Assembly (NCBI GenBank): GCA_934675625.1
Contig: CAKURH010000141.1
Coordinates: 1 to 5,270, forward strand
Reading direction: 5' to 3'
DNA length: 5,270 bases
Source: an uncultured Kiritimatiellota bacterium
GTDB taxonomy: Bacteria > Verrucomicrobiota > Kiritimatiellia > RFP12 > UBA1067
Position numbers and translations under genes: made by a program. This document shows, in pieces, positions 4,974 through 5,270 of the stretch (position 1 is the first letter of the stretch; the number at the start of each line of letters is the position of its first letter). Under the pieces are notes generated by a model. The model worked only from the letters and a program-made list of their open reading frames with translations. It did not search any database and was not told the origin of the DNA.

Positions 4974-5270
4974 GACTCGCACCGTCAGCAGCGAAACGGG
5001 TCCGAGGAGGCCGGACGGGAGCGGGGCGTCGTCCTTCGTCCAGTGCTTCCACGTCGCGAAAGTCACCTTGCCGCTTGGACTCGGCCTGTTCTCCCGGATG
5101 AACGACGGCCAGCCGTTCAAATGCCGAGCCATCAGGGGCTGTCCGGGCTCAAACGTGCAGTCCTCCGGCTTGAAGTCGTCGCCGATCAGCCGATTCGGCC
5201 ACAGGTTCGTGACGCGCACGACAAGCTCGAGCCGTCCGGACGCGGCGGCGTCCGTCACGTCCACGCGGAA
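4956..5270 (-). CDS. C-terminal end of a GH106-like alpha-L-rhamnosidase (partial)
   Basis: Only the last 104 codons are present; the frame stays open through the right edge, so the gene begins outside the window. The visible part is a beta-sandwich, galactose-binding-like domain. RVTNLWPNRLIGD, TFATWKHWTKDDAPLPSGLLGPV and the preceding DVTDAAASG stretch are typical of the C-terminal ends of large GH106 alpha-L-rhamnosidases and related proteins with a GH2 sugar-binding domain. Those enzymes remove rhamnose from pectic rhamnogalacturonan or plant glycosides. The catalytic domain is not in view, so the family call rests on this tail. It lies in the same direction as the GH43 gene, 66 bp upstream of its ATG at 4889, suggesting a plant-glycan locus that continues to the right. 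An internal GTG at 5264 is not a start. Confidence 0.75.
   Translation of the reverse strand, partial: FRVDVTDAAASGRLELVVRVTNLWPNRLIGDDFKPEDCTFEPGQPLMARHLNGWPSFIRENRPSPSGKVTFATWKHWTKDDAPLPSGLLGPVSLLTVRVSTLAR

Overview
This is a G+C-rich bacterial chromosomal window with six genes. All are readable as known families; I found no phage, transposon, CRISPR array or RNA gene. The mix suggests a carbohydrate-degrading Gram-negative, perhaps of the Verrucomicrobiota/Kiritimatiellota/Lentisphaerota group. The clues are a single-pass MCE (MlaD-type) lipid-transport protein, which implies an outer membrane, secreted GH43 and GH106-like glycosidases, and a cupin/AraC regulator. The taxonomic guess is an inference from gene style only.

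Layout, left to right. Positions 1-165 are a relatively A+T-rich upstream region. An AraC-type regulator follows (166-1068, +). It meets an MCE/MlaD-like gene (1065-1850, -) tail to tail, and the two stop codons share the palindrome CTAG. The MCE gene lies 34 bp behind tsaD (1885-2976, -), and the two probably form one transcript. A 106-bp divergent promoter region separates tsaD from azlC-azlD (3083-4143, +), a translationally coupled branched-chain amino acid exporter pair. On the right, on the minus strand, are the 3' end of a large GH106-like alpha-L-rhamnosidase gene (runs off the window from 4956) and a secreted GH43-type glycosidase gene (4047-4889).

Three things stand out. (1) azlD and the GH43 gene collide tail to tail over 97 bp. 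The GH43 protein stops just after its SGSVRGPWK motif, where relatives continue, and AzlD carries an unusual tail read from GH43 antisense DNA. This looks like a deletion or rearrangement scar. (2) The GH43 ribosome-binding site and start codon are duplicated as a perfect, in-frame 18-bp tandem repeat. (3) The promoters are very legible. azlC has TTGACG-17 bp-TATAAT ending 8 bp before its ATG, which predicts a leaderless mRNA. araC is similar, and tsaD lacks a Shine-Dalgarno, while the downstream genes mlaD and azlD have strong ones. A degenerate heptanucleotide repeat also lies inside the tsaD reading frame.

The genes do not form one pathway: tRNA modification, envelope lipid transport, amino acid export and plant-glycan breakdown sit side by side. 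I see no convincing new multi-gene system. The novelty is in the gene-junction and expression-signal details.
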